A DNA stretch of 64,000 nt from Mesostigma viride (taxonomy: Eukaryota > Streptophyta > Mesostigmatophyceae > Mesostigmatales > Mesostigmataceae): the NCBI GenBank assembly GCA_009746045.1, contig RPFO01000027.1:3477609-3541608 (forward strand), in the 5' to 3' direction. Each line of letters starts with the position of its first letter. The stretch's first letter is position 1. Made by a program: the position numbers and the translations under genes. Below are positions 33,706 through 45,700 of the stretch, one piece after another. Below the pieces are notes generated by a model, which was not told where the DNA came from, did no database searches, and saw nothing but the letters and a program-made list of their open reading frames with translations.

Positions 33706-35454
33706 CAGAGTGAGATCATACGCCGTATAATACGGTATAATACGGTATAATACGTAATACGCTGGCTTTGAGCGTATGATTCATACGTTATAATACGTTT
33801 TAGCGTATAATGACGTATAATACCGTATTATACCGTATGATGCCGTGTTTTCCGCGTTTTTTTTACGTTTTGCGCGGCTAGGATGCCAGAACGACAGGGC
33901 AACGATTTGAAGCCACAGATTTCGTATCTCTACTATAAGTACTGACCCGTCTGAACTTTCACAATTCGACGCGATCTTATTTTGACATTGTGGTGCACAG
34001 TGCGCGCACCGTGCGGAGGTGGCCATGGCGACGTGCGTTCCGTTAAAATATGGCTAATCCGGCGGGCGACAGGCGAAAAAATTAAGCCGATGGTTAAAAG
34101 TGATGTTCTATTATGATGTTTCATAGCAAGATCTGCACTATTTGCAAATTCGCTGCCTTTGTTGGTACAGATTTGCACGGGGGTCTCATCCAACGTCAAT
34201 TTGGCCGCGATGAATAATCTAGCATGTGTGCCTGCGACGGTAGAACTCGACATTCGTGGGTTATTTTGATGCAGCAAGAGCCGTTTAGTAACGGACACCA
34301 TGAAAATAACCTAAGCATCTTCGATCTGCGGCCATTTCCTGTCATTTCTAAAATGATTTCGTTCAGGCCTGCGCGATCCGCGGTTAATCCATCCATGGCT
34401 GGCTGGCTTTTCTTGCGCGCCTGGGTAGGAAATAATGCCGGCCGTGGTACGTTGATTTGCCGCATGTCACCGCCCAGTCTGTTTGCGCTCTTAATGAACC
34501 TGGCATGAAACTTTTTGCGCCGTTTCTGGGTTTTTCTTGCTATTTTGTTCTCCACTTGTTGCAGTTGTGCTATCAGATTTTCCGCAGCTTTCAATGGTTT
34601 TCCTTACGCTGCGTATGCCATGCTTCCTAAAGCTACCCAGAATTGATCGGGCAGTTATCTGGCTTTGCTACGCTTCCTGTATGGAGGTTTTCACACGGTA
34701 GACATTCTATATTGCGTAGTCAAGGACCCTAGCTGCCTGGGAGCGGCATCACCGTTGCAAGGAGCTGGCGAGCTCATAGACGCCTGTCATGCTCTTCAGC
34801 CTGCTGGAAAACAAGGTTGTTGTATGGAAGGTGAGAATATGTGAGTTACTTATCACATCCCCACCTGTTTAGCCTCCGTGGTTCCCCAACGGGGACACGA
34901 GATTAATTAATATTAATTAATTAATTCAGTTAATTAATTAATTAATGCACACCACGAGTCACACACCTGTAGTCACATGCAGCTCAGTATATTCACATAG
35001 CATCGCACCATGCAAACATACTACATGCATTAATTGTATACTACTGTAGTATTTGCGTGCATGCACAGCCACATATATATATTAAAATATATAATTACTT
35101 GCATCAAAGTGAAGGCACCCAAGTAAACATAACCAATATAAAGCCACATATATACACATACACACAATTATGCATGCGCACGTTTACATTCTCAGTATTA
35201 CATGCAATACATCGATCGTGTCCACAATATCCACCGTATAGAGTATAGCCGAGGGTAGGGCAACCTTGGATTATGTCCAAAACAGTGTTAAAAACATGTG
35301 GATTGATGGTGGGTGTCTTAAAATGTGTAAAATCAGAGTATTCTGAGTGTGTCCGTACGAAAACGTATAATACCGTATTATACCGCATTATACCGTATTA
35401 TACATTATACTCCACCGTGACCGTATAACACGTATAACGTACGATCTCACTCTG
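33706..35454. mobile_element. Non-autonomous hAT-type DNA transposon (8-bp TSD)
   Basis: The termini CAGAGTGAGATCATACG and CGTACGATCTCACTCTG form an imperfect TIR starting CAGAG, as in hAT elements. GTATCAAG is duplicated at 33698-33705 and 35455-35462 (8 bp, the hAT size). Subterminal CGTATAATACGG-type motifs repeat at both ends (33720-33840, 35357-35440). There is no hAT transposase ORF. The interior contains a module shared with the TTAA-type element at 48626 and a LINE/SINE 3' tail in plus orientation (34862-34935). Confidence 0.92.
33986..34845 (-). pseudogene. Transposon-borne module M, copy in hAT element
   Basis: Homologous over its length to 48695-49560. The minus frame 34594-34196 reads MKAAENLIAQLQQVENKIAR and later FPTQARKKSQPAMDGLTADR; the other copy reads KAAGKLETCMQQAANK and FPDKARKKCLPPMDGLTA with stops. 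A second stretch (VAGTHARLFIAAKL) in 34301-33933 is also conserved. I do not recognise the family. Confidence 0.65.
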
Positions 35455-35462
35455 GTATCAAG

Positions 35463-35806
35463 GCTTCGCTGTACCTCGAGCAGTTCTTGCGCTGGATGGG
35501 CAAGTGGATGGGTGTCCGTTTGGTGCTGACGACAACTGTGCATACGGATAGCCAGCCGCTTGTGAGCTTTATCCTTAACAGCTTGTCCAGGACGCGTGAC
35601 CTCGATTTCCTGCTGTTGAAGGAGCTGTCTTACGCGGTGAGCGTTCTCCATCTGCCGGGGAGGCTGAACCCGGCGGACGCGGTGACCAAGCTGTTTGCAG
35701 CAGCGCGAGAGCAGTATCGCATCTTGCGGATGGTGATGGCAGGTTCTCTTGGCCGGGGATCTGCGGGAGTTGTTGGTTGTTTGAGCTTGGACCCTGTGGA
35801 ATTTTA
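35463..35806 (+). pseudogene. Copia RNase H C-terminal part (after hAT)
   Basis: Continues the RNase H domain: VHTDSQPLVSFILNSL with a catalytic Asp, HLPGRLNPADAVTKLF (the NPAD.LTK box of Copia RNase H) and a stop at 35805-35807. It joins the upstream part after removing the hAT element and one TSD, apart from a one-base frame slip. Confidence 0.85.
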
Positions 35807-36270
35807 GCCTGTGGCCAATTTGAGAACGTTGTTTGGGCCGGGGGTGATCCTTATGCCTGCCCTATACTGATGGTGACCCGGCACGGTTGGATAATTTGCT
35901 CCATAATTGATTTGGTGGGGGAGTGTCCTTGGTTGAGGACTGGTGCGGTTGGAACGGGTTTGTAATGTGTATGGGTCGTGTGGGTGTGCCGGGGTCAAGG
36001 GTGGTCGTTTAGATCAGTCTTGTATTCTCGCTTGCTTACATGACTTACTTCAGACACTGGCAGTATGTGCAAGGCGTGAATGGGCGCCAAGTTAGAGGGG
36101 TTGGAGCTCCCCTAGTACATAGCGTCTTGTGCGTACTGTCTCCGAGAGTGTTTGTGAGTAACCCTTGGGTGGTGGTGGATATTGTGAGGATTGTTGGCAT
36201 GTATGTCGACTGTGGGTTGTGGTTAAGTGGCCGAGTGGTGGATGTGACTGCTCGAAAGAAAAGGGGCTGG
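35807..36270 (+). other. Copia 3' untranslated region with polypurine tract
   Basis: No conserved ORF. It ends in CTCGAAAGAAAAGGGGCTGG directly before the 3' LTR, the expected plus-strand primer site. Confidence 0.7.
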
Positions 36271-36876
36271 TGTTATATTGTGGGCTCGCAGTCACATAAA
36301 GTATTGGAATTTGTTTATGCTCCGAATTGGCTAAGTCCGGAGGTCAGCCGGCAGCGCTGCGCTGAGGTTTATTTGCTGGGCCGGCGGTCAGTGGGAATTT
36401 TAATATGTGTACGGTCAGGCAACGGGTCGTCAGTAGGTTCTGGCTGTGGGCTATTTTTGGTTCTGGCCATTACCGTTCGTTCCGTGGGCAACCTTGGTTC
36501 CGTACCGTTTGTCCAGGCATGCAGTGGGGTGGATCTCGGTTGCGGTGCGTTATGTTGTGGAGTGTCGTTTGGGAATTATGTTGGTGTATTTCGGTTGGTT
36601 TGTACTTGGGTACGTTCTCAGGCCCACGCCGTTGCTCAGCGTTGGGTGAAGCCACAGAGCTACTCGCAGTGATGACCTACAGCGGAGCATTGAGTCAAAG
36701 CTGTTTGGCGGCGTGAAAGGCCGACACGCAGGAGAAAGCTTTGAATCACGTTGCAGCAAATGCTATCAATGGCCGACGTTGTCGACATGTCCGGGGCTGG
36801 GCGCTGAGCGAGTAATCTATTCTATTACGTCTTATTATTCGGAAATACAATACACTTAACGAATTTTATTTTAACA
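36271..36876 (+). repeat. 3' LTR of Copia element (606 bp)
   Basis: Same TG..CA boundaries as the 5' LTR, followed by the TSD CGCCC and then by the second half of the interrupted LINE-A copy. Confidence 0.95.
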
Positions 36877-37595
36877 CGCCCTACCCCGGATATCGTCAAG
36901 CGTGACCTCGACATTCAAGGGCGTCATTCTGACGATCCTGACCTACGGCGCCGAGACCTGGACACTGACGCAGGAGCTGGAGCAACGACTCGACGGCAAC
37001 GTCACCAAGATGCTGCGCAAGGCCCTTAACATCCCCTTTGGTTTGCACATTGATTAGTAATGTCAGAGTATTTGTACGCTGATTTGCCCTATGTTTCCCA
37101 CATTCTTAGTCACAGGCGCCTGGGCCTAGCCGGGCACCTGGCCCACACAGATCAGGTAGACACATCAGATAGACTAGCTGGCACCAAGCCCGCCCAGCCT
37201 GGGCGATATGTCCTCACCTGGCGTGCCCCAGTCCAGGCCGCGCGCGGCAGGGCTGCCACCCGTGGACTTTTCGTGATAGACTCGGCATGGACATGTGCTA
37301 CCCTAGACGTGACGGGCTCATGCACACCCGGCCAGCCTCCTGGTTCAAATGTCTGTAATATGAAGGCAGATGGTACGCAAGGATAGATGGCAAGTAGTGA
37401 TGAAGGAGACAACCCCCAAGTCTGTGGGGGCTCCGCGTGTGACCGCGTATGGCATTAATTCATAGCGATTCGGGCCGTGGTGCCCACAACCCTGTAACTA
37501 GGACGTAGATAGCTTACACCATCCATCCCATCCCATGTTCCCCTCCCACTGAGGACTTCGGCTCACGTGACGCAGTCACGTGTCTATTATAATGG
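36877..37595 (+). pseudogene. LINE-A fragment, right part (after the Copia element)
   Basis: Resumes ORF2 (ILTYGAETWTLTQELEQRLD, then MLRKALNIPFGLHID and a stop), followed by the 3' UTR with RRLGLAGHLAHTD in another frame, CCTCCCACTGAGGACTTCGG and CACGTGTCTATTA. Confidence 0.85.
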
Positions 37596-37669
37596 AATGA
37601 AAACCCAGCTCCTCCCTTCCCACGAGGCATGTGCTCAACACGTTGTGAGAGTGGGTGATGCTTTGGCTT

Positions 37670-38059
37670 TTGGATTAATAGACACGTGCCTGCGTCACGT
37701 GAGCCGAAGTCCTCAGCTAGTGGGAGGGGAACATGCATGGGATGGAATGGATGGTGTAAGCTATCTACGTCCTAGCTAGTTACAGGGTTGTGGGCTCCAC
37801 AGCCCGAATCGCTATGCCATGCCATACGCGGTCACACGCGGAGCCCCCACAGACTCGGGGGTGCCAGGTCTCCTTCATCACTACTTGCCATCTATCCTTG
37901 CGTACCATCTGCCTCCATATTACAGACAAACCAGGAGGCTGCCCGGGTGTGAGCCCGTCACGTCTAGTGTAGCACATGTCCATGCCGAGTCTATCACGAA
38001 AAGTCCACGGGTGGCGGCCCTGCCGTGCGCGGCCTGGGGCACGCCAGGTGAGGACATAT
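37670..38059 (-). repeat. LINE-A 3' fragment, minus orientation, tail-to-tail with the preceding copy
   Basis: TTAATAGACACGTGCCTGCG to GCACGCCAGGTGAGGACATA is the reverse complement of a LINE-A 3' end, 5'-truncated at 38059. The two facing 3' ends are separated by only about 75 bp (37596-37670). Confidence 0.8.
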
Positions 38060-38519
38060 CGTTTTTCCCGTCTTTGTTCTTATCGTGTCGATTTCATCAC
38101 GACTCTTGTTGAACTCTTGCATCGTTTGTTGGTCAAAGACTATGACCGAGACATAATTTATGCTCCGTCAAGTTCGGTGTTTTTTGCAACGGTCACCCAC
38201 TGATCTGTTCGGTGCTGCCCCTTGGCACAAGCTCTACAAACAGGTCGTGGACCGGCTGGATCGCGTAGTATCTCCGCGGCATCTGAACCCTGTGATGCTG
38301 CAGATCTCCCTTGCGTCCGTTCCAAGCTAGCTTGGCACTGGATTCGTTCGGTCCACATCGTCGCATCGCTGCAGCAACACGATGTTTTCTGGCATACGCG
38401 GGCTTTTGGTTCCCGACGCACATTTGAAAGTGCTGTCCTCCAGACTTTTGCCTTTGCACCGTGTGCAGTTCTTGGACGTTTGGAATCATGGCATGGCTAA
38501 CGTAATGACTGACTAGCTA
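38060..38519 (+). other. Unclassified segment with broken coding character
   Basis: One plus frame reads RLCSYRVDFITTLVELLHRL and a shifted frame reads LFGAAPWHKLYKQVVDRLDR, then MLQISLASVPS with a stop. It looks like a decayed gene or transposon fragment of unknown family between LINE-A and R1 pieces. Confidence 0.3.
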
Positions 38520-38872
38520 GACCTTTTCAGTGGTTTTCCATTTGCGGGTATTAATTCCTCGTAAATGGTGGGAGAGCGATCGCAGCAATGGTGCTCACCA
38601 CTAGACACTCCCGGCCAGTTAGGCTCGACACACACGCCCTGATCGAGCAAGCTGTTTTCGGCCCCACCGTCTAGGTCATCTAGTCACTCTACACATAAGC
38701 CAGCCATAATTTCAATGCACAAGGCTACACATTTCGATCATCACCATTCATATTCATCATCCTGAACGACTCGAACACGCGGACAAGATAACGGCAGGCT
38801 CGAGCTACCATGGTCCGGATTCTCCGGATTTCTGGCCTGCGCTGGTTGTCTCCTTGATATCGCCCAGCCAGG
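38520..38872 (-). repeat. Dispersed repeat R1, copy 3
   Basis: About 350 bp, reverse complement of 20235-20590 (GCGATCGCAGCAATGGTGCT, CTTGATCAGGGCG equivalents). The conserved frame has a stop in this copy. It abuts a LINE-A fragment at 38873. Confidence 0.8.
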
Positions 38873-39290
38873 CTGGGCGGGCTTGGTGCCAGCTAGTCTA
38901 TCTGATGTGTCTACTGTCCTGATCTGTGTGGGCCAGGTGCCCGGCTAGGTCCAGGCGCATGTGCCTAAGAATGTGGGAAACATAGGGCAAATCAGCGTAC
39001 AAATCCTCATTACTAATGTGCAAACCAAAGTGGCACCTTGCGCAGCATCTTGGTGACGTTGCGGTTGAGTCGTTGCTCCAGCTCCTGCGTCAGTGTCCAG
39101 GTCGATCTCGGCGCCGTAGACCTGTCAGGATCGTCAGAATGACGACCTTGAAGAGGTCACGCTTGACGATATCCGGGGTAGGGCGGGGTTGCTCCACCAT
39201 GCAGCGGTGTTGGTCATGGAATTGCGCCCTGGCACGCCATGCCGATCCGTGTCGTCAGGTCGTCCTCGCAGTTGGGAGGCCTAGTTGGCT
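38873..39290 (-). repeat. LINE-A ORF2/3' fragment, minus orientation
   Basis: Antisense of the LINE-A C-terminal region (GCGCAGCATCTTGGTGACGT, GTCGTCAGGTCGTCCTCGCA) with small deletions; truncated on both sides. Confidence 0.75.
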
Positions 39291-39427
39291 CGCAGTTGGG
39301 AAGCTTTGGCTATGGCTGCCTGATTCAGTCATATTATGTCATCCAGTCATGATGTTTGATGCATGTTTGATGCTGTATGTATAACTTATACAACACCTAT
39401 TTTCAACGTTTTGACCCTTCTAGCTCA

Positions 39428-40178
39428 TTATGAGGTCAACTACCCTACTTCAGGCCGCTTCAAGCTGCTCGGCAGTTGGCTTCCCGACTGCGAGATTGAC
39501 CTGACGACACGGATCGGAATGGCGTGGGCGCAACTCCATGACCACCGCCGCTGGTGGAGCAACCCCGCCCTACCCCGGATATCGTCAAGCGTGACCTCGA
39601 CATTCAAGGGCGTCATTCTGACGATCCTGACCTACGGCGCCGAGACCTGGATACTGACGCAGGAGCTGGGGCAACGACTCGACGGCAACGTCACCAAGAT
39701 GCTGCGCAAGGCCCTTAACATCCCCTTTGGTTTGCACATTGATTAGTAATGTCAGAGTATTTGTACGCTGATGTGCCCTATGTTTCCCACATTCTTAGTC
39801 ACAGGCGCCTGGGCCTAGCCGGGCACCTGGCCCGCACAGATCAGGTAAACACATCAGATAGACTAGCTGCCAGCTGGCACCAAGCCCGCCCAGCCTGGCT
39901 GGGAGATATGTCCTCACCTGGCGTGCCCCAGGCCCGCGCGCGGCACGGGCCACCACCCGTATAGTAACGTGGACTTTCCGTGATAGACTCGGCATGGACA
40001 TGTGCTACCCTAGACGTGACGGGCTCATGCACACCCGGCCAGCCTCCTGGTTCAAATGTCTGTAATATGGAGGCAGATGGTACGCAAGGATAGATGGCAA
40101 GTAGTGATGAAGGAGACCACCCGGCCCCAAGTCTGTTGTGGGGGCTCTGCGTGTGACCGCGTATGGCATTCATATACG
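39428..40178 (+). pseudogene. LINE-A ORF2 C-terminus to 3' UTR fragment
   Basis: EVNYPTSGRFKLLGSWLPDC through LTILTYGAETWILTQELGQR, then a stop after LNIPFGLHID at 39746 and the 3' UTR as far as GTATGGCATTCAT, where element E2 begins. Confidence 0.8.
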
Positions 40179-40415
40179 AGCCACGAGCCACGAGCGGACA
40201 TGGCTGACGGCGGAGCTCAGAACTTTTGCGTCTGAGCCCCAAATGCAGTCACATCACTTGCAACCGATGCGTCTTTTCTAGGCGCATCTGCTACTATCAT
40301 TGGTTACAGCTGTAACGCAGTATTGTGACCAGCCTGCAGCTATTACGCAAAGCACCACGGCGTCTTTCTAAGACGCATACGCTGATATATTTTCCCGACG
40401 CCATTACGCACTATT

Positions 40416-40862
40416 ATGGCCAGCAAACGCAACTCGACGAATCGCAGTTTGGAGGCTGCAAATGAGCCACGCAAATACGCCTGCAGCCCCGCTGCAGTTC
40501 CGCCTCCCCGCCTCCCAGGCAGCGGTGACCCTAGCCAAGCGTTAGTGGTTCACTCGGCTGCTCACGCGGCCTCGCCATCGGCATCGCCCGAAACCAAACG
40601 CAGTCGCCCATCCGCGGTCCGCGAACCGCGTTTCAAGCCCAAAACCTTCAATGTTGACGATTACGACTGGTACAGCATTGCCCCGTGCACTGCTCTGGAG
40701 TGCATTTTCTACGGGGAATCATTACGCCCTCGCTCGATCCTTGAGCCATTACAATTCGTTCAAGTGGCCCGCCGGAGCGGCTGTACAATTTTTCCCAGTG
40801 AGCGCGCTGCCAAGTGTACTTGTGGGCAAATTTTTAGGTGCCCCGTCACTTCGAGGTACTAA
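40416..40862 (+). pseudogene. ORF1 N-terminus of element E2
   Basis: MASKRNSTNRSLEAANEPRK opens a basic, Pro/Ser-rich leader; then FNVDDYDWYSIAPC and SILEPLQFVQVARRSG, which align with FHDHKWRHFLPGDS and CVEVLQFLARRQEL of E3 (51.4 kb, minus). This supports a shared N-terminal domain of LINE ORF1. The frame is lost after 40862. Confidence 0.6.
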
Positions 40863-40914
40863 AAATTAGGCTACGGTACGAATTCAGCGAATTTCAGCGA
40901 ATTTTCAGTCGAAC

Positions 40915-41415
40915 CAAAGGAAGTGACGCCAACTACCAAAAAGTTTCCGTTACGAATTTTCAGCCCAACACTCGCGCAAAATGAAGTGACGGCAACTACC
41001 AAAAAGTTTCCGTTACGAATTTTCACTCCCACACGTTTGCACAAAAGGAAGTGACGGCAACTACCAAAAAGTTTCCGTTACGAATTTTCAGTCCCACACT
41101 TCGCGCAAATTTTAGTAGGGCTGCACGCGAGCTACCTTTCAAAATTTTGCGCTAGTATGGAACGCATTTCATTCGTCTGGAGGAACGCTGCCCGCCAACT
41201 ACCCCCGTTCAGAAAGTTCCGCCGAAATTTACCCGAGATTTGGAAATCTGAACGTCCGCGCAAATTTTAGTAGGGCTGCACGCAAGCTACCTTTCAAAAT
41301 TTTGCGCAAGTATGGAACGCAATTCATTCGTCCGGAGGAATGCTGCTCGTCAACTGCCCCCGTTCAGAAAGTTGCGCCGAACTTTACTTGAGATTTGGAA
41401 ATCTGAACGTGCGGT
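40915..41415. repeat. Tandem duplications inside E2: three 64-bp and two 156-bp units
   Basis: GAAGTGACGGCAACTACCAA begins units at about 40918, 40982 and 41047. GCGCAAATTTTAGTAGGGCT begins two longer units at about 41103 and 41257, with ACCTTTCAAAATTTTGCGC and CGTTCAGAAAGTT blocks. They are not protein-like and interrupt ORF1. Confidence 0.85.
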
Positions 41416-41519
41416 TGGAGTTTCGCGGGGAAACCCAAGTTCCCAAGTAATTCACCAATGACGCGCTTCGAACACTTGTCCGCTAAAACCTAAGCAGCCG
41501 CTCCGGCTGGCCACTTAAA

Positions 41520-42404
41520 CGAAACTTGATGTGTGCCTCCACCTTCACAGCAGCAACCGTCTTCTCGAGCCAGATGGCCGCAGGCTTCAAAACCGAGATC
41601 TGCTGCTGGCGGGCCTCCACTACAACCGGCCCGACCTTCAGCACGTGATTCTCTGCTCCCTCCTCACGAAGTCTGACGGCGAGATCTGGGCTCCATCCAT
41701 CTCCGCACCTACACTCCGCTCCATCCTTACAGATCGAGGCCCTCCTGCAGCAGGTACGTGACCCCCCTTGCTGCAGATGTGGCAGCAACAGGAGGCACGT
41801 TGGCTACTGAGCTCCCTCACATTTCCACCACCGTCACCTCCACCTCCACCCTCCTTGCCTCCACCTCCACTTCCACCTCCACTGCCGCCTCCACCTCCAC
41901 CGCCGACATCAAACTCCAGCTCCACGACGTCGACCCACGCCTCCACGACCACGCCATCGCCATCAAATTCTTGCAAAACACCGCAGGCATCACCGCCCAG
42001 GCGGACTGAAGGACATCATCGCTGCCCAGCCGGCATCTGCTCGCCCGGTCAGCGATGCTCCTCCCACCCAGACCTGGGTGGACCTGCTATTAAGCACCAC
42101 GTACTCCACCACCACCACCTCCATCATCGCGGCACAGCTCAAGCAACAAGCCCTCGACCTCCGCGAGGATGCCGGCCGCACCCAGCCCAGCCACAATGTC
42201 ATCGTCAAGCACTTCCACCAGCCGGCAGATGAGACCTTGACGAGTCTTCTCACGGCATGCGTGACATTCTTGCCTCCATGCACATCACTGGTGAGCTGCG
42301 GATGTCGGCTGCCCGCCTTCCCCGCGCGCGCGGGGTAAGGCTGACCCGGCTCCCCTGCTCCTCACCTTTAAGTACATGGCGGACAAGCTGTTGTTTCTTA
42401 AAAA
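41520..42404 (+). pseudogene. ORF1 middle part of element E2
   Basis: Frames alternate because of indels: TPLAADVAATGGTLATELP (41761 on) and DHAIAIKFLQNTAGITAQA align with E1; DAPPTQTWVDLLLS and VIVKHFHQPADETLTSLL follow. PAPLLLTFKYMADKLLFLKN runs up to the CACTA insertion and resumes after it as RKKLSGT. Confidence 0.65.
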
Positions 42405-42419
42405 CACTAGGAACTCAAT

Positions 42420-42780
42420 TTCTGAGAAAATTCTCAAAACCCTCAATTTTCTCACCTTTTGTGAGAATTTTTTGAGAAAATTGAGAAAAATCTCAATTTT
42501 TTTCCGCAAACGCTAGGCAAAAAATCTCACCAGGGTGAGATTTTGGTGAGAAAAAGGGCGTTTTGGTGAGATTGGGGTGAGAAAAAACCCTAAAGTGAGA
42601 AAAAAGGTGAGAATGGGTGAGAAAAAGGCAGAAAGATTGAGAAAATTGAGAAGTTTCTCACCAACACGAGAAAAATCACTAACACGAGAAAAATCACAAG
42701 TCAACGTGGTGAGAAATTTCTCACCAAGAGTGTAACACGAGAAAAATCATTAGCTTTATTTCATGAAGTCCTTAACGTGA
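42420..42780. repeat. CACTA subterminal repeats, left (GTGAGAAA)
   Basis: More than 20 occurrences of GTGAGAA/TGAGAAAA in 360 bp, facing the mirror-image cluster at the right end. Confidence 0.85.
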
Positions 42781-45700
42781 AAAAAAACTCAACCACTTTG
42801 ATATGCATTATAGGGTGCACCACAAAGGTGCAATATAGGGTTCATACAATACACAGGCCTTGTTAAACACAGCTTAACAGGCCATCATTCCAAACGAGTT
42901 GTTTTTTATTAGAAATATACGATTACAATCAAGATTTAGCCCCACGTTGGTTATCTCATCAAAATGTTTACATCATTGTGAACAAAGGCGGCAAAAAGCT
43001 AGGCCTGTCATATTTTCTGCAGATGCTGCGACTATGACCATCTAATAATAACAGGCCCAATCTATATGCTTCTTCATCACGATTCATGCTTCTTTGGACA
43101 GAGCCACAGGGCTGCCAGCCGTTCTCTATGGTCCTGCAGGCACACAGAGCACCGCAATTGAAGAGGACACCGGTACAGCAAGGCAGGGGGCGGACCAGTC
43201 AGGCGGCAGATCGTTGTTGCCCAGCAAAACATCCTATGGTGAAGTAGGTTATGCCTCAACCCCGCTAGATTGTCGGCAGTCACTCAAGCAGGCATACAGA
43301 ACGGTATAATATAGCCGGTCCAGTTAGTAGCCTGTGTAGCTGAATGAACAAAAGCGAAAGCATGCCAGTGAGGGCAACTGCAAATAAGGAAAACATTACC
43401 TTGCAAAAACTGCTACTCTGATTGCTAACAAATAAAGGTATGGTTTGCAAAGGTGCCGCGCATTGGACGTTGACAGCAAATGAATCGGAAGAGAAGGATT
43501 GAAAGCAATGGTTACCGACAGATTCACAAATACGAATTGAAACAACTAAAAAAGCGATTGCTCACCAAAAACTTTCACCGCGCTTCTATAGCCTTCGATG
43601 CCAACGACGTTCCTCGTCCCGTCTCTGCGATAGGGCCGCATGCTCCTCGGTCGCCGCATTGTCTTTAGACATGCACACGAAGAAAAAAATCGACGTACAA
43701 ACCACAATACACAGCATACAAAAGAAACAAGCAGTGATTTGCATGGTGGTCAACACCATAACAAGAAATCGTTCGGAAGACACCCTCTCAACGGCAGGTC
43801 CCCAACGACCAGTAAATTACAGAAGCATGACGAATACACTGGGCCAGACATTCCACCATATGAGGAAGAACGTGCTCACCTTATGAGTTAAGAAAGCATG
43901 CAGGTCTGGAAGTTCGGTAGTGTATTTACCGTATCTTTCATCTCTACCGAATATGACTTCAATGCTTCTAAACGATGCCATTCATGTCTCGTCCTCAATT
44001 TAAATCCTCTGTTCGACCTGAAAACTTCGATGGGTACTGCACGCACATAATCCAGTCAATCTACATGCCTTTTCAGCGCTTCATCAATCTAGATATATAA
44101 GGTTGCAAGGTTGCATTATTGCTATAGACATCTTGCAGTCCCGTGATCGCGCCGATCGCCGACCTAGCTTCCCTGGCCCTTGCTTTGAATGTAGGAAGGA
44201 CTCACACTGGGGAAACGATGCCTTCATCATCTTGTCGAGTCGCACCACATGAATGCAACGGTCACACGGCTCGCAACTCGGAAGGTCAAGCTTTGCAATG
44301 CCGGGCTCCTGAAATGAAGTTACGGTTACGCCGCTCAGTCTCCGGCAGCGATGTGTACAGCGTGTACATTTACCTTAGTATCAAGTCATAATGGCAAGCC
44401 ATATGTCCATTCGTTTGAATTTTGCTGACGATGTACGGATTAGAATCACGTACCCAGGATTTTTCTCTGGCAGGGATGTGCAGAGCGTGTACATTTACCT
44501 TAGTATCAAGTCATAATGGCAAGCCATATGTCCATTCGTTTGAATTATGCTGACGATGTACGGATTAGAATCACGATCCCAGGATTTTATTATTGTAGAT
44601 GCCAATGGGTGTGCAGAGTGACATTGCAGTGTGATCTTCGCCCGGTATTGCCGTTGCGGAAAGATTCTGTCGCTTGGCCTGTACAGTTCAAAAACTAGCG
44701 GTTGCCGCTGGTTTCGGATCGACGCCAGCAACCGACATGCTTTTGCGCCAACGGCCATAAACACATGTAGTAGTGCAGCTAGAACTGCTTTTGGGTGTGG
44801 TCGACAGGACGTGATTACCCCACATTTCACTTCGCGGTTTGCGCTGGGAGTGTACAGCTAATTGATTCTGAAAGGTAATGGCAGGAGGATGGGAGGTTCG
44901 ATGACAGGCTAGCAGTGGTTATGTATGCGGCTCTTAGGTTTGGAAGGGAATTTGTGGATTGGCCCATGGATTGGACTGGAGGAAGTCACCGGGACGACTT
45001 TCCTTTGCAAAGGCAGCGCCTTCGACCAGCTTTAAATTTCAGAGCAGAAAGCTGTCAAGGAGAAAGCTCAGGCAGGCGTATGACTAACAAGCTAGTCCTC
45101 GTCGCAATGTTAGACTGCTATAGAAACCCGGCGGTTTCCTGCTATGACCTCAGGTGAGCAAGTGAGTGCTTTTATAACATGGCCATGGATTCTGTATGCC
45201 TCATGCGTTGCCAATATTAAAGAACTGCTCCCAGTGGTGTGCGGCGCGATGCAAGGGTTTCAGATGCACATAGCATTCGTTTTGAACTTGTTGAATTGAA
45301 TGCTGCAGAAGGAAGTTTCGGAGTTGGAACTTGGAAGTGTGCGATGTGGAGAGACCTGGCCGGATGGCTTCAGATCCAGTCTTAACTGCACTTGTGCTTC
45401 TGGTTCTTACATCCTTTTACTGTTTGCATTGCGTGCTGCACTTTGTACATTTGTTGGCAGCGTCATGCCGTTAGACCGGCATGCGGCGGCCTATCCGTCT
45501 ACGCTAGTAGAGCCTCTGGGTCTCTATGCTGGGTGATTGTTCTGCAGCATGGTGAGCGAACGTATGCCATTCCGTGTTGTCGGCATTGAGTTGCATGATC
45601 CTCTTTGATATCCAGAGCTTACTTGGCATCTTTAAAATGGTTCTCTCCAAATCTCCGCATGCCTGCAAACGAAATCCCTTTACTGGTGAGAGCAATCAGG

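Larger units (their letters stand above)
28188..36881 (+). mobile_element. Copia-type LTR retrotransposon (hAT inserted inside)
   Basis: LTRs at 28193-28791 and 36271-36876 are nearly identical, begin TGTTATATTG and end TTTTAACA (TG..CA), and the element is flanked by the 5-bp TSD CGCCC (28188-28192, 36877-36881). A purine-rich tract (GAAAGAAAAGGGG) sits just before the 3' LTR. The internal order is GAG, zinc knuckle, integrase, protease-like, RT, RNase H. Without the 1.75-kb hAT element it would be about 6.9 kb. LTR similarity implies a recent insertion. GAG and RNase H carry frameshifts, so this copy is defective. Confidence 0.95.
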
